Assembly (NCBI RefSeq): GCF_015291745.1
Contig: NZ_CP030059.1
Span: forward strand, 5,049,501 to 5,113,500
DNA from: Bradyrhizobium sp. CCBAU 53351
GTDB taxonomy: Bacteria; Pseudomonadota; Alphaproteobacteria; Rhizobiales; Xanthobacteraceae
Direction of reading: 5' to 3'
Length of the DNA stretch: 64,000 nucleotides
Below the pieces are notes generated by a model. It did not search any database, was not told the DNA's origin, and saw only the letters and a program-made list of their open reading frames with translations. A program made the position numbers and the translations under genes. Below, piece by piece: positions 15,730 through 24,824 of this stretch (position 1 is its first letter; each line of letters opens with the position of its first letter).

Positions 15730-16284
15730 ATGAAGGACGTATTCGCCCGCCTCGCCTCCGATCTCTTCTCCGCCATCCTCTTCCTGGTCATCTATCTCGT
15801 CACCGACAACGTCATCCTGGCAACCTCGGTGGCGGTCGCCGGCGCGGTCGCGCAGGTGATCTACGCCCGCATCAAGGGGCAACAACTCAATTACATGACC
15901 TATGCGAGCCTCGCGCTCGTCGTTGGCCTCGGCACGATCACGCTGCTGACCAACGATCCTCGCTTCATGATGGCAAAGCCCTCGATCGCGCATTTCGCGA
16001 TCGGCGCGATCATGCTCAAGCGCGGCTGGATGCTGCGCTACATGCCGCCGCTCGTCGTCGAAACCGTTCCGGAATATGTGACGGCTGCGGGCTATGCCTG
16101 GGCGGTGCTGATGTTCGTGATCGGCGCCGGCATGATCGTGGTCGCCTCCACCGGCGATCTGAAACTGTGGGCATTCTACCTCACGGTGGTCGCGGGCGGC
16201 GCCAAGATCCTCGCCTTTGCCGTGCAATATGTCGTCCTCCGGCTCATCGTCACCAGCCGCCGGCGGGCTGCCGCCCGCGCCTAA
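15730..16284 (+). CDS. IspZ/YciB-like inner-membrane protein
   Basis: 184 residues with about five membrane helices. The central DPRFMMAKPSIAHFAIGAIM resembles the conserved FxKxKPTI region of IspZ (YciB), an inner-membrane protein linked to septation and envelope synthesis. It differs enough that it is probably a paralogue rather than the housekeeping gene. The ATG has AGGA six bases upstream. It starts 12 bp after the preceding related membrane protein, so the two are a tandem pair. Confidence 0.75.
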   Translation: MKDVFARLASDLFSAILFLVIYLVTDNVILATSVAVAGAVAQVIYARIKGQQLNYMTYASLALVVGLGTITLLTNDPRFMMAKPSIAHFAIGAIMLKRGWMLRYMPPLVVETVPEYVTAAGYAWAVLMFVIGAGMIVVASTGDLKLWAFYLTVVAGGAKILAFAVQYVVLRLIVTSRRRAAARA

Positions 16285-16389
16285 ATGCCCTATTCCAGGG
16301 TTAGGCAGGAACTGCGAGTTGGGCTATAGGCTCGCTTGGGACTGGCCGCGGATCGTCGCGGTCCGCCGGGATTTGTTCGGGAGACGGGA

Positions 16390-16686
16390 ATGGCCGTAGA
16401 CGGCAACTGGAATCTGACGATGACGACGCCGATGGGCGAGCGCCAGGCGACGCTGAGCCTGAAGGCGGCGGGCGGCACGCTCACGGGCACGCAGGGTGCG
16501 GAAGGTAATACCACCGAGATTTTCGACGGCACCGTCTCTGGCGACAACGTCTCCTGGAAGGTCTCGATCGACAAGCCCATGCCGCTCACGCTCGAATTCA
16601 CCGGCACCGTCTCCGGCGACAGCATCAACGGCGAGATGGGGATCGGCCCGATGGGCAGCTTCCCGTTCACGGGCGCCCGCGCCTAA
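16390..16686 (+). CDS. Small beta-rich hypothetical protein (98 residues)
   Basis: ATG at 16390 with GGGAGACGG just upstream. The product alternates short strands and turns with repeated TxTGTxSGDxxxGxxGxG-like motifs (TLTGTQGAEGN, FDGTVSGDNVSW, FTGTVSGDSINGEMG). This suggests a small beta-barrel. No signal peptide. Function unknown to me. It lies 14 bp upstream of the SH3-domain gene. Confidence 0.7.
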   Translation: MAVDGNWNLTMTTPMGERQATLSLKAAGGTLTGTQGAEGNTTEIFDGTVSGDNVSWKVSIDKPMPLTLEFTGTVSGDSINGEMGIGPMGSFPFTGARA

Positions 16687-16699
16687 CGCCTCACGTTGA

Positions 16700-17625
16700 A
16701 TGACCATGCGTGCGCTCCGTTTCGTCGCGGCAACGATCCTGTGCGTCGTGACGCAAGCTGCGCGTGCGGACGACACCGAACCGGCGTGGCGCGCAAGCGC
16801 GCTCGCTCTGGTGCCGGCGGGCTACGTCGCAGGCCACGCCTATCGTACTGAAGGTGCGACCGGTTACCTCGCCGTCTATCCCGCGACATCGAACGATCCG
16901 AAGACACCGGCCAGCGTGTTCGCCGCGCGTCTGGCCCTCGTCGTCACGCTGACCCCAGATGCGACGCGCGCGGTCTCGGCCGAATTGAAGCCGCGCGCCG
17001 AGCCGGCCCCTGACGACGACGAGACCGATTTCGCCAAGCTGCATGCCGATCTCGCCGCAAAGCGCTCAACACTGCCCGAGGGCACCGAGCCCTGCAGTCT
17101 CGGCGCCTGGTCCATCGACAAGGATGCGAGCGGCCTCAACGTGCGTGCCGAGCCATCGGTGCAAGCGCGCGTGCTCGGCACGTTGCCGCCGCCTTATATG
17201 CTGAAGCTCGGTGGCGCCGAGAACACGCCCGATGGCGGCTGGCTCACCGAATTCCGCATCATCGGTTTCAAGAGCGGCTGGTTCCTGATCGAAGGTGCCA
17301 AGCCTCCGGGCAAGGACTACGAGGACGAGAAGCGATATCCGCGCAGCGCACCGAGCCCTATGCCGGTCGCGGCTGGGTCGCGTCCAACAAGGTCGGCGCG
17401 AACTACGCCAATGGCGGCACGCGCGCCGGCGGCCTGTTTCAGGCGCCCTTCGTCGACGCCAAATGGATGCCGGCCCAGCGCGAGCTCGGCGGCCCGATCG
17501 ACGGTGACGGCGGGCCGAAGCGCCTGCTCGCTTGCAGCGGCTTCTGGGGCCTGGTCGAGAGCTATGACGGCGTGCGCGGCTGGTGGCGCGCGCTGTGCTC
17601 CAACCAGGTCACGACTTGCAGCTGA
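16700..17625 (+). pseudogene. Secreted SH3-domain protein, interrupted by a frameshift
   Basis: The first frame gives a signal peptide, a helical/beta region and an SH3b segment (SGLNVRAEPSVQARVLGTLP near residue 150) up to about position 17335. Downstream, the coherent sequence (EPYAGRGWVASNKVGANYANGG, ending at a TGA at 17623-17625) is in another frame. The first frame continues to 17779, but with arginine/serine/alanine-rich shadow sequence. Restoring one base near 17335-17352 joins both halves into a protein of about 308 residues. Such proteins bind the cell wall or act in the periplasm. It may be a real mutation or a sequencing error. Confidence 0.75.
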
Positions 17626-17637
17626 GCGGGTAAATCT

Positions 17638-17751
17638 CGTGTCCCGGACGCGATGCAGCGCGAAGCGGTGCGTCGCAGAGCCGACCCATGCCGCCATGTG
17701 GACCCCGGATCAGCAGCGCATCATTCCATGCTGCGCAGCGTCCGGGGAACG
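17638..17751. repeat. Palindromic repeat, CCCGGACGC family, copy 2
   Basis: CGTGTCCCGGACGC (17638-17651) pairs with GCGTCCGGGGAACG (17738-17751). Its outer arm matches the copy at 10384. It lies between the broken SH3 gene and the convergent fumarase gene. Confidence 0.7.
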
Positions 17752-17756
17752 TCACC

Positions 17757-19412
17757 TCAACCCAGATTCAACTCCTTGAAGAAGTCGTTGCCCTTGTCGT
17801 CGATGATGATGAACGCCGGGAAGTCGACGACCTCGATGCGCCAGATCGCTTCCATGCCGAGCTCGGGATATTCGAGCACCTCGACCTTCTTGATGCAGTG
17901 CTCGGCGAGGTTCGCCGCGGCGCCGCCGATCGAGCCGAGATAGAAGCCGCCATATTTCTTGCAGGCCTCGCGCACGGCGGGCGCGCGGTTGCCCTTGGCC
18001 ACCATCACCATCGAGCCGCCCGCGGCCTGGAACTGGTCGACGAAGGAATCCATGCGGCCCGCGGTGGTCGGACCGAACGCGCCGGAGGCGTAGCCCTCGG
18101 GCGTCTTGGCGGGGCCGGCGTAGTAGACCGGATGGTTCTTGAAGTAATCCGGCAGCGGCTCGCCCTTCTCCAGCCGCTCGCGCAGCTTGGCGTGCGCGCT
18201 ATCGCGCGCGACGATCATGGTGCCGGTCATCGAGACGCGCGTCTTGATCGGGTGCTTCGAGAACGTCGCCAGGATGTCCTTCATCGGCTGGTTGAGGTCG
18301 ATCTTGACGACCTCGCCGCCGAGCGACTGCTCGACCTCAGGCAGATATTGCGCCGGATTATGCTCGAGCTCTTCGAGATAGACGCCGTCCCTGGTGATCT
18401 TGCCGAGCACCTGGCGGTCGGCCGAGCAGGACACGCCAAGCCCGATGGGAAGCGATGCGCCATGGCGCGGCATGCGGATCACGCGCACGTCGTGGCAGAA
18501 ATACTTGCCGCCGAACTGCGCACCGACGCCGAGCGACTGCGTCATCTTGTGGATCTCCTGCTCCATCTCGACGTCGCGGAAGGCGTTGCCGTCGGGCGAG
18601 CCGTGGGTCGGGAGCGCATCGAGATAGCGAGCAGAAGCGAGCTTCACCGTCTTCATGCAGAGCTCGGCCGAGGTGCCGCCGATCACGATCGCGAGGTGAT
18701 AGGGCGGGCACGCCGCGGTGCCCAGCGTCAGGATCTTCTCTTTCAGGAACGCGAGCAGCCGATCCTTGGTCAGCACCGAGGGCGTGGCCTGGAACAGGAA
18801 GCTCTTGTTGGCGGAGCCGCCGCCCTTCGCCATGAACATGAACTTGTAGGCATCATCGCCCTCGGCGTAGATCTCGCACTGCGCCGGCATGTTGTTGGCG
18901 GTGTTCTTCTCCTCATACATCGAGAGCGGCGCGACCTGTGAGTAGCGCAGATTGCGGCGGAGGTACGCATCGCGCGCGCCTTCCGACAGCGCCGCCTCGT
19001 CGTCACCGTCGGTGATGACGTTGCAGCCCTTCTTGCCCATGATGATCGCGGTGCCGGTGTCCTGGCACATCGGCAGCACGCCGCCGGCCGCGATATTGGC
19101 GTTCTTCAAAAAGTCCAGCGCGACGAACTTGTCGTTGGGGCTCGCCTCGCCGTCCTCCAGGATGGCGCGGAGCTGCTTCAGATGGCCCGGCCGCAGGTAA
19201 TGGTTGATGTCGCCGAAGGCCGCCTCCGACAGCGCCCGCAGCGCCTCGCGCGATACCACCAGCATGTCCTTGCCCAGGACCTTCTCGACCCGGACGCCCT
19301 CGGCCGTGATCTTCTTGTAGGGCGTCTCGTCCTTGCCCAGCGGAAACAGCGGGGTGTGCTTGTAGGGCGGGACGGGCTTGGACTGGTCGGGGAAGGCGGT
19401 GGGAGCGTTCAT
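17757..19412 (-). CDS. fumA: Class I fumarate hydratase (4Fe-4S)
   Basis: 551 residues, one-piece class I fumarase with the alpha-like region first and the beta-like region last ([15 protein letters not shown] onward). Cluster cysteines are expected in [19 protein letters not shown] and GLGVSCSAD. It interconverts fumarate and malate in the citric acid cycle and is oxygen sensitive, unlike class II FumC. The frame stays open for over 120 codons upstream, but family length and the N-terminus [20 protein letters not shown] place the ATG at 19412. No operon partners are evident. Confidence 0.93.
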   Translation of the reverse strand: MNAPTAFPDQSKPVPPYKHTPLFPLGKDETPYKKITAEGVRVEKVLGKDMLVVSREALRALSEAAFGDINHYLRPGHLKQLRAILEDGEASPNDKFVALDFLKNANIAAGGVLPMCQDTGTAIIMGKKGCNVITDGDDEAALSEGARDAYLRRNLRYSQVAPLSMYEEKNTANNMPAQCEIYAEGDDAYKFMFMAKGGGSANKSFLFQATPSVLTKDRLLAFLKEKILTLGTAACPPYHLAIVIGGTSAELCMKTVKLASARYLDALPTHGSPDGNAFRDVEMEQEIHKMTQSLGVGAQFGGKYFCHDVRVIRMPRHGASLPIGLGVSCSADRQVLGKITRDGVYLEELEHNPAQYLPEVEQSLGGEVVKIDLNQPMKDILATFSKHPIKTRVSMTGTMIVARDSAHAKLRERLEKGEPLPDYFKNHPVYYAGPAKTPEGYASGAFGPTTAGRMDSFVDQFQAAGGSMVMVAKGNRAPAVREACKKYGGFYLGSIGGAAANLAEHCIKKVEVLEYPELGMEAIWRIEVVDFPAFIIIDDKGNDFFKELNLG

Positions 19413-19623
19413 GGGCGAATCCAGGGGGTTTGGGGCCACGCGCAGGCCCTCGCGTAGAAGCGTTCTAAGCCCATTTTGGACGGAAAAGGAAGGGACTGGT
19501 GTGCATGAGACAGGGCCGCCAGGGCTCGGGAAAGCATTGGCGCAGCACGTGGAAAGCCCAGATCCCACTCTTGCGCTTCGCGGCCGCCGACGCTTGAATG
19601 CGCGCCCTAAGGGGCTTTTCATC

Positions 19624-20097
19624 ATGACATTGAACTTGAACGTCCGCGGCGCGATCCTCCTCGCCGCCGCCATCACCGGCCTTGTGACCCTCACCTCGCC
19701 CGCGCGCGCCGATCGCTGCGACGACAGCGCCAAGGAGCTGGCGAACCAGGTCGACCGCCTGAAGGTGAATTTCCGGGCCGCCAACGTCGTCTACCTCACG
19801 CATCCCGCTGCCAAGGAGCTCTCGGTCGGCTGCCGCGGCGACAAATATTCGATCGAGCTCTACGCCAAGGGTGATCGCAAGCCGAAGCCGGAGTTCTATG
19901 CGCTGGTGGGTTCGATGGCCGCGATCGTCTTCACCGTGACCAAGGACGACACCACGACAGGCGCGACACGCTGCCTGAAGCGGATGGGCCTGCTCCGCGG
20001 CGACAAGGTCACCATGCGCTACCGGCGCCTCAACATGGAATGCACGCGCACCAAGACGGACGCGTCGATCGCGATCACGCGCGGCAAGGACGAATAG
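19624..20097 (+). CDS. Secreted hypothetical protein
   Basis: 157 residues with a signal peptide (cleavage near ARAD, residue 29). The mature part is small and basic with four cysteines (DRCDDS, VGCRGD, TRCLKR and NMECTR), probably paired. A long in-frame extension upstream lacks a ribosome-binding site and is not typical coding sequence. Divergent from fumarase. Function unknown. Confidence 0.7.
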   Translation: MTLNLNVRGAILLAAAITGLVTLTSPARADRCDDSAKELANQVDRLKVNFRAANVVYLTHPAAKELSVGCRGDKYSIELYAKGDRKPKPEFYALVGSMAAIVFTVTKDDTTTGATRCLKRMGLLRGDKVTMRYRRLNMECTRTKTDASIAITRGKDE

Positions 20098-20160
20098 AAG
20101 ACGGCCCCTCGTTCCGCATGCTGGCGGCACACGCATCGCGACGCCGCTCGCCATACACTC

Positions 20161-20248
20161 CGTCATTGCGAGCGTTGCGAAGCAATCCAGAAATCTCTCC
20201 ACCGAGGGACACTGGATTGCTTCGTCGCAAGAGCTCCTCGCAATGATG
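20161..20248. repeat. Palindromic repeat, CATTGCGAG family, copy 1
   Basis: CGTCATTGCGAGCG at the left end pairs with CTCCTCGCAATGATG at the right. Inner arms GCAATCCAG and CTGGATTGC pair as well. The element fills most of the 304-bp gap between genes ending at 20097 and starting at 20402. A second copy is at 23861-23982. Confidence 0.85.
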
Positions 20249-20401
20249 GGGAGAGGCGCCTCGTGTGCCTTGGCACCGCGCGGATGCGACGCAAACACGG
20301 CCCTCCCTGCACCAATTGCCTCGCATTTTAACGATTGGCTTGAAGGAATTTTCGCTCCTCACGGCGCAGGCTCAATTGTTTCCATGTGTGAGGATTTGCG
20401 G

Positions 20402-20575
20402 ATGAAGGTTTCTACCGTAGCACCGCCGCCGATCGCGATCGTGGTTCCGAGCTACGACACGACCAAGCAGCAGGACGACCAGACCAAGACCAAGGACGCC
20501 GACCCGACCTACAAGCCGCAGCCGCCCGCGCCGCTGCCGCCGGGTCAGGGCACGCGGATCGATCAGCTCGCCTGA
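20402..20575 (+). CDS. Small proline-rich protein (57 residues)
   Basis: ATG with GAGGA eight bases upstream. The product starts MKVSTVAPPPIAIVVPSYDT and is then rich in lysine, aspartate, glutamine and proline, so likely disordered. Function unknown. It is followed by 391 bp (20576-20966) in which I see no convincing gene; that stretch probably carries the promoter of the LuxR-type regulator. Confidence 0.5.
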   Translation: MKVSTVAPPPIAIVVPSYDTTKQQDDQTKTKDADPTYKPQPPAPLPPGQGTRIDQLA

Positions 20576-20966
20576 TCGATCCCCCCGCGGGCGGATTCGC
20601 CCGGTGCGATCGATCAGACCTGTTTCGCATCCAGCCGCATCTTTGCCGGATAGCGGGATCAATATCGTGCGCGGCCAGCCCGGGACCTGCGCATGATCGC
20701 AACACTGCAACTGCCCGAACACGGTCTTCGCCGCCGGGGCGGCGCGGCTGCTTGCGTTCGCGCGAAAGTTGCACTGGCCCTGGATACTCCCCGCCGCGGC
20801 ATTGTCCCCTTGGCGCACGATGGGCTCGCAAACCGCCGCCTTTCGAATCGGCGCACGCCTTCAAGTGTGATCCGGCTCATCAAGTTTCCGCATTCGGCGT
20901 GCTCATCTGCGAGGCCGAACGAGCCCATCCGAACGTCTGGCGGGCAAGCGTCTGTGGGACACGCCA

Positions 20967-22088
20967 ATGGAACTGAATGAAAGGCTGCTGTCGCTGGTGG
21001 CGGACATCTACGATGCAGCGCTTGACGATTCGCGATGGTCCACGACACTTTCAGGTATTGTCGACCTGGCGGGCGGCCAGAGCGGCGGGCTGGTCCGGAT
21101 CGGAGCTGCCGGCGAGGCGGTGATCTCGCATGCCGTCAGCGTCGATCCTGCCTATATTCAGTCCTACATCGAGACCTACGAGCCATTCGATCCGTCGCGT
21201 GGCGTGCTTCACGCACCGGTCGGCCAGATCCAGACCATCAGGGACTGGATCGACGTCGACGAATTCCGGACCACCATGTTCTACAACGAATGGACGCGGC
21301 CGCAGGGCCTCGAAGACGCCGCCAATATCCTGCTCGACAAATCAGCCGAGGGAATATCCCGCCTCTCGATCATGAAGGCCGGCGGTCCTGTCGACCGCAG
21401 GATGTACCAGGTAATCTCCCACCTCACGCCGCACGTGCAACGGGCCATGCTGGTCAGGCAGAAGCTGCAGCAGCAGAACGAGCTGGAGACGAATTCGGTC
21501 AGCACCCTCGACGCCCTGCGAACCGCCGTGCTGCTGCTCGATGCCGAGGGTCATATCACCCACGCCAATGCGAGCGCGCGCGACTTCCTGGGCGAGGGCG
21601 AAATCCTTCGGTCGGTTCGTGGCCGGCTGGTGACGAACGACCTGAATGCCGATCGCGTGCTGCGGCAGGCGCTGGCGGGCACGGTGGTCGGAGACCGGGC
21701 GATAGCGAGCGCGAGCATCTCGCTGCATATGACCGCCCGCGACGGCTCGCATTATGTCGGACATCTCCTGCCGCTGACCGCCGGCCGCCGGCAAAGATTC
21801 GGCGCCAGCTACGACGCCTGCGCCGTGCTGTTCGTCAGCAAGGCAGCACTCGATACGATCGTCGCGCCCGACCTCATCCGCAAGCTGTTCAAGCTGACGC
21901 CGACCGAACTGCGGGTCTTCCTGTCCATCGTCGAGATCGGCGGGGTGCCGGACGTGGCCAGGAGCATGGGCATCGCCGAAACGACCATCAAGACCCATCT
22001 TGCACGGATCTTCGTCAAGACCGGAACCAAACGGCAGGCGGATCTGGTTCGGCTCATCGCGGCCTTTACACCGCCGATCAAGGTCTGA
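20967..22088 (+). CDS. LuxR-type helix-turn-helix regulator
   Basis: 373 residues. A C-terminal LuxR/GerE-type DNA-binding domain (about 305-370) carries LTPTELRVFLSIVE, GIAETTIKTHLARIFVKTG and a final RQADLVRLI. The N-terminal 300 residues include a PAS-like segment (LLLDAEGHITHANASARDFLGEG). No phosphorylation receiver is present, so the signal is probably a bound ligand. It lies 19 bp upstream of a methyltransferase-like membrane protein and may be co-transcribed with it. Confidence 0.85.
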   Translation: MELNERLLSLVADIYDAALDDSRWSTTLSGIVDLAGGQSGGLVRIGAAGEAVISHAVSVDPAYIQSYIETYEPFDPSRGVLHAPVGQIQTIRDWIDVDEFRTTMFYNEWTRPQGLEDAANILLDKSAEGISRLSIMKAGGPVDRRMYQVISHLTPHVQRAMLVRQKLQQQNELETNSVSTLDALRTAVLLLDAEGHITHANASARDFLGEGEILRSVRGRLVTNDLNADRVLRQALAGTVVGDRAIASASISLHMTARDGSHYVGHLLPLTAGRRQRFGASYDACAVLFVSKAALDTIVAPDLIRKLFKLTPTELRVFLSIVEIGGVPDVARSMGIAETTIKTHLARIFVKTGTKRQADLVRLIAAFTPPIKV

Positions 22089-22107
22089 CACCCGGACGAG
22101 ATCGACC

Positions 22108-22782
22108 ATGATCGCCAGACTGCTGCTGCAGAACACGATCACCACCGTCGCGATGGGCGCGCTGCTGTTCGCATCCGCAGGGACCTTGCGCTGGCCCGCA
22201 GCCTGGGCGTTCCTCGCGGCATGCATCCTGCTCGGCCCGCTCTGCGGCTGGTGGCTGTACCGGATCGATCCGGCGCTGCTCGCCGAGCGTCTGCGACCAC
22301 TTCTGCAAAAGGATCAGCCCGCCGCCGACAAGGTGTTCATGGGCGCCCTCATCGTTGCGATGCTGGCCTGGCTGGTGCTGATCGGCATCGACCGGCGCGT
22401 TGAAGGGTCCGACATGCCGGTCGCGTTGCAGGTAGCCGGCGTCGCACTGTTCCTGCTGTCGACGCTGTTCACGCTGTGGGTCTTTCGCGAGAACTCGTTC
22501 GCCGCCCCCGTGGTGAAGCTGCAAGCCGAGCGCGCGCAACGCGTGATCTCGACCGGGCCCTACGCCCATGTGCGTCATCCCATGTATAGCGGCATGGTGC
22601 TGTTCTTCACCGGGTTGCCGCTGCTGCTGGGCTCGTGGTGGGGACTCGCGATGGTCCCGGTCTTCATCGCCTTGTTCGCGATCCGTATCGGCATCGAGGA
22701 ACGCATCCTGCGCGACGGCCTGCCGGGCTATGCCGACTACGCGGCCCGGGTGCGCTATCGCCTGGTGCCGGGCGTCTGGTGA
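22108..22782 (+). CDS. Isoprenylcysteine methyltransferase-like membrane protein
   Basis: 224 residues with about five membrane helices. The C-terminal half has the ICMT/PEMT-type signature TGPYAHVRHPMYSGMVLFF followed by EERILRDGLPGYADYAARVRYR, the SAM-binding region of integral membrane methyltransferases. The substrate in bacteria is usually unknown. The ATG at 22108 lies just after the regulator's stop; the open frame upstream overlaps that regulator and is not used. The 282 bp to the next gene contain no convincing CDS. Confidence 0.85.
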   Translation: MIARLLLQNTITTVAMGALLFASAGTLRWPAAWAFLAACILLGPLCGWWLYRIDPALLAERLRPLLQKDQPAADKVFMGALIVAMLAWLVLIGIDRRVEGSDMPVALQVAGVALFLLSTLFTLWVFRENSFAAPVVKLQAERAQRVISTGPYAHVRHPMYSGMVLFFTGLPLLLGSWWGLAMVPVFIALFAIRIGIEERILRDGLPGYADYAARVRYRLVPGVW

Positions 22783-23064
22783 AGGCGCCACTGCACAGAA
22801 AATCGTGCCCCCTCCTCCGATCGACTGACGTCGCGGCCAGCGAGCCCCGCTAAGGGAACCCGCACCTTTGCGACGGAGACGCGACGATGTTCTGCAAGCC
22901 CCCCTGCCCCGACGAGCACGACCTCTCTCCCGTCCCCGATGATTCGGACGAGCGATACCGGAGCGTTCACGGACGTTCCCCGGCCACGACGCGTTCGGGC
23001 GACTGATCGCGCCCGAAGCGGCCGGTCCGGAACGGAGGCTGCCGCCAGTCTTCGTCCGGACCGG

Positions 23065-23772
23065 CTAATTATCCAGCTCGCGATACCGGCGGAAGATGCC
23101 CTGCTCGTTGAAGGGAATGCGGCGCGGGCTTGCGAGATAGGCCTTGATGTTCGGCCGCGCGGCGATCCGATCGTGCAGGCCGAGGAGGCCCGGAACGTCT
23201 GTCTCGAACGCCTTCATGCGCTTGGGAAAGGCATAGCGCAGCCCCGCGACGACCTGGAACAGCGAGAGGTCGACATAGGTCAGCCTCCGGCCGGTGACAT
23301 AGGCGCCGCCATTGGCCGCGAGAAGCTGCTCGAAATAGCCGAGATATTTCGGCACGCGCTCGTCCCAGAAATCGGCCGTGCGCTTCTTCGCCGGCGGCTT
23401 CTGGTCCTCGTAATAGAGCGAGGGTCCGAGCGGATGATGGGTGTCGTGAATCTCGACCACGAGGTCGGTGATGGTGAGCTGGAGCTGATGCACCCAGAGC
23501 TTTGCTGCCTCCGTCTTCGGTGCGAGTCCGTGTCGGCTACCGAGATAGAGCAGGATATTGGCGGTCTGGCCGATGACGAGCTTGCCCGCTTTCAGGAATG
23601 GCGGCGCAAAGGGCGGCGTGCCCTTCTGCGCGTCCATCATCTTCATCATCGCAGCCGTGCCGCGCGCTCCCCGCGCGACATCGACGTAAGCCGCGCCCGC
23701 CTCCTCCAGCGCCAGCCGCACATATTCGCCGCGGCCCTGGATCTCGGGCCAGTAATAGAGCTCGTATTTCAT
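23065..23772 (-). CDS. Glutathione S-transferase
   Basis: 235 residues. The N-terminal thioredoxin-like domain begins MKYELYYWPEIQGRGEYVRL, with a sigma-class-like tyrosine and the glutathione-binding QTANILLYLG near residue 70. The C-terminal helical domain follows from about residue 90. It conjugates or reduces substrates with glutathione in the cytoplasm; the substrate is unknown. It stands alone, with a palindromic repeat upstream. Confidence 0.9.
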   Translation of the reverse strand: MKYELYYWPEIQGRGEYVRLALEEAGAAYVDVARGARGTAAMMKMMDAQKGTPPFAPPFLKAGKLVIGQTANILLYLGSRHGLAPKTEAAKLWVHQLQLTITDLVVEIHDTHHPLGPSLYYEDQKPPAKKRTADFWDERVPKYLGYFEQLLAANGGAYVTGRRLTYVDLSLFQVVAGLRYAFPKRMKAFETDVPGLLGLHDRIAARPNIKAYLASPRRIPFNEQGIFRRYRELDN

Positions 23773-23860
23773 GGGAGGGGTCCGTGAGCGTGGATGCTAG
23801 CGGACCAATGTAACATGCGGCCTCGGGTTCCGTCAGGGTGATACGGAACCCTCTCTCAAC

Positions 23861-23982
23861 ACGCGTCATTGCGAGCGCAGCGACTTGTCCGCCAAAGCCT
23901 TGGCGAAGGCGGAAGCAATCCAGAGTGTCTCTGCGGCAAGATTCTGGATTGCTTCGTCTCTTCGCTCCTCGCAATGACGCGT
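23861..23982. repeat. Palindromic repeat, CATTGCGAG family, copy 2
   Basis: ACGCGTCATTGCGAGCG pairs with CGCTCCTCGCAATGACGCGT across about 120 bp. Inner arms GCAATCCAG and CTGGATTGC also pair. This copy carries an insertion (CTTGTCCGCCAAAGCCTTGG) in its left arm compared with the copy at 20161. Confidence 0.85.
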
Positions 23983-23998
23983 GGAGAGAGCTCAGCCC

Positions 23999-24679
23999 TC
24001 AATTCGCAGCGAAACAATACAGCAGCCCGTCGCCGCCGGTGCTCTTCAGATCGGCCTGCGAGCAGCCGCCGTCGGGGCCGCGCGAGGGGTGCGAGCTGTT
24101 CCAGGATTTTGACGGTTCGTCATCGCGCAAGCCTAGACGATCGGCGTGGCCAACGATCGCCACACCTTGCGTGCTCGATGTCCAGTTCTTGCAGGTCTTG
24201 TCGTCGCCGGCGGCGAATGCGGTGCCGTCGGGCTGCGTTCCCGTCAGGATGTCATGCCGGTTCGGCGTGTCGCCGCGGCCGTTGGTGACCTCGCCCTTCT
24301 CGCTGAGGGCGGTCTGCTTGGTGAGGTTGTTGGCGGGGCCGTGCAGGTCAGCCACGTCCTTGGCGATCACCGCGCCCTTCGCGTTCTGCCACGGTCCCTT
24401 GCCGATGCGGTCCTTGGCATTGACGGCCGGCTTGCCGTCGGCAGCCTGCGCCGAGAGATAAGCGCGCCAGGTTTTGGCTGCTGCGCCGGCGGCCTGCGCC
24501 AGCCTCGCGCAGTGCGCATCGGCGCCCTCCAGGCCGCCGAGATCGGCGCCCTTGCCCGGGCCGCTCGAGGTCACGAAGAACGTCATGTCGGCCGATTGCG
24601 CCTGCGCGGATGGCGCCGCCGCCAAGGCCAGTGCCAGCGCGAGCCCTGAAATCGTCACGGATCTCTCGATACGGATCAT
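23999..24679 (-). CDS. Secreted DUF1554/lectin-like protein
   Basis: 226 residues with a signal peptide ending AQAQS. The mature part starts with MTFFVTSSGPGKGADLGG and GADAHCARLAQAAG, then WRAYLSAQ, and ends GGCSQADL..YCFAAN. This arrangement is typical of the C-type-lectin-like DUF1554 family. Four cysteines probably form two disulfides. Ligand unknown. It lies downstream of the Tim44-like gene but behind a terminator, so it is likely expressed separately. Confidence 0.75.
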   Translation of the reverse strand: MIRIERSVTISGLALALALAAAPSAQAQSADMTFFVTSSGPGKGADLGGLEGADAHCARLAQAAGAAAKTWRAYLSAQAADGKPAVNAKDRIGKGPWQNAKGAVIAKDVADLHGPANNLTKQTALSEKGEVTNGRGDTPNRHDILTGTQPDGTAFAAGDDKTCKNWTSSTQGVAIVGHADRLGLRDDEPSKSWNSSHPSRGPDGGCSQADLKSTGGDGLLYCFAAN

Positions 24680-24766
24680 CTTGTCCCCCCAATCGTGTTT
24701 GTCGTTGGCCGCCAGAATTTCAACCCAAGGCGCATCCGCTTATTCCAATGCCGCGTGAGGCGCCCA

Positions 24767-24803
24767 AAGAAAAAGGGCGCCGTGCGGCAAGCACGACGCC
24801 CTT
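24767..24803 (-). terminator. Rho-independent terminator after the Tim44-like gene
   Basis: On the minus strand GGGCGTCGTGC pairs with GCACGGCGCCC (one mismatch) across a 5-base loop, followed by TTTTTCTTT. It begins about 20 bases after the stop at 24825. Confidence 0.85.
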
Positions 24804-24824
24804 CTCGTCTCGATCGCGTTGCGA

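Noticed and set aside
20161..20248. CATTGCGAG element as a CRISPR repeat
   Set aside because: Single palindromic units with unrelated loops, no regular spacing, no cas genes.
20693..20980. A 95-codon plus-strand frame before the LuxR-type gene
   Set aside because: Arginine/serine-rich translation, no ribosome-binding site, and it runs into the regulator's start.
22887..23006. A 39-codon frame starting MFCKPPCPDEHD with GGAGA upstream
   Set aside because: Too short and without recognisable homology; the ribosome-binding site alone is not enough.
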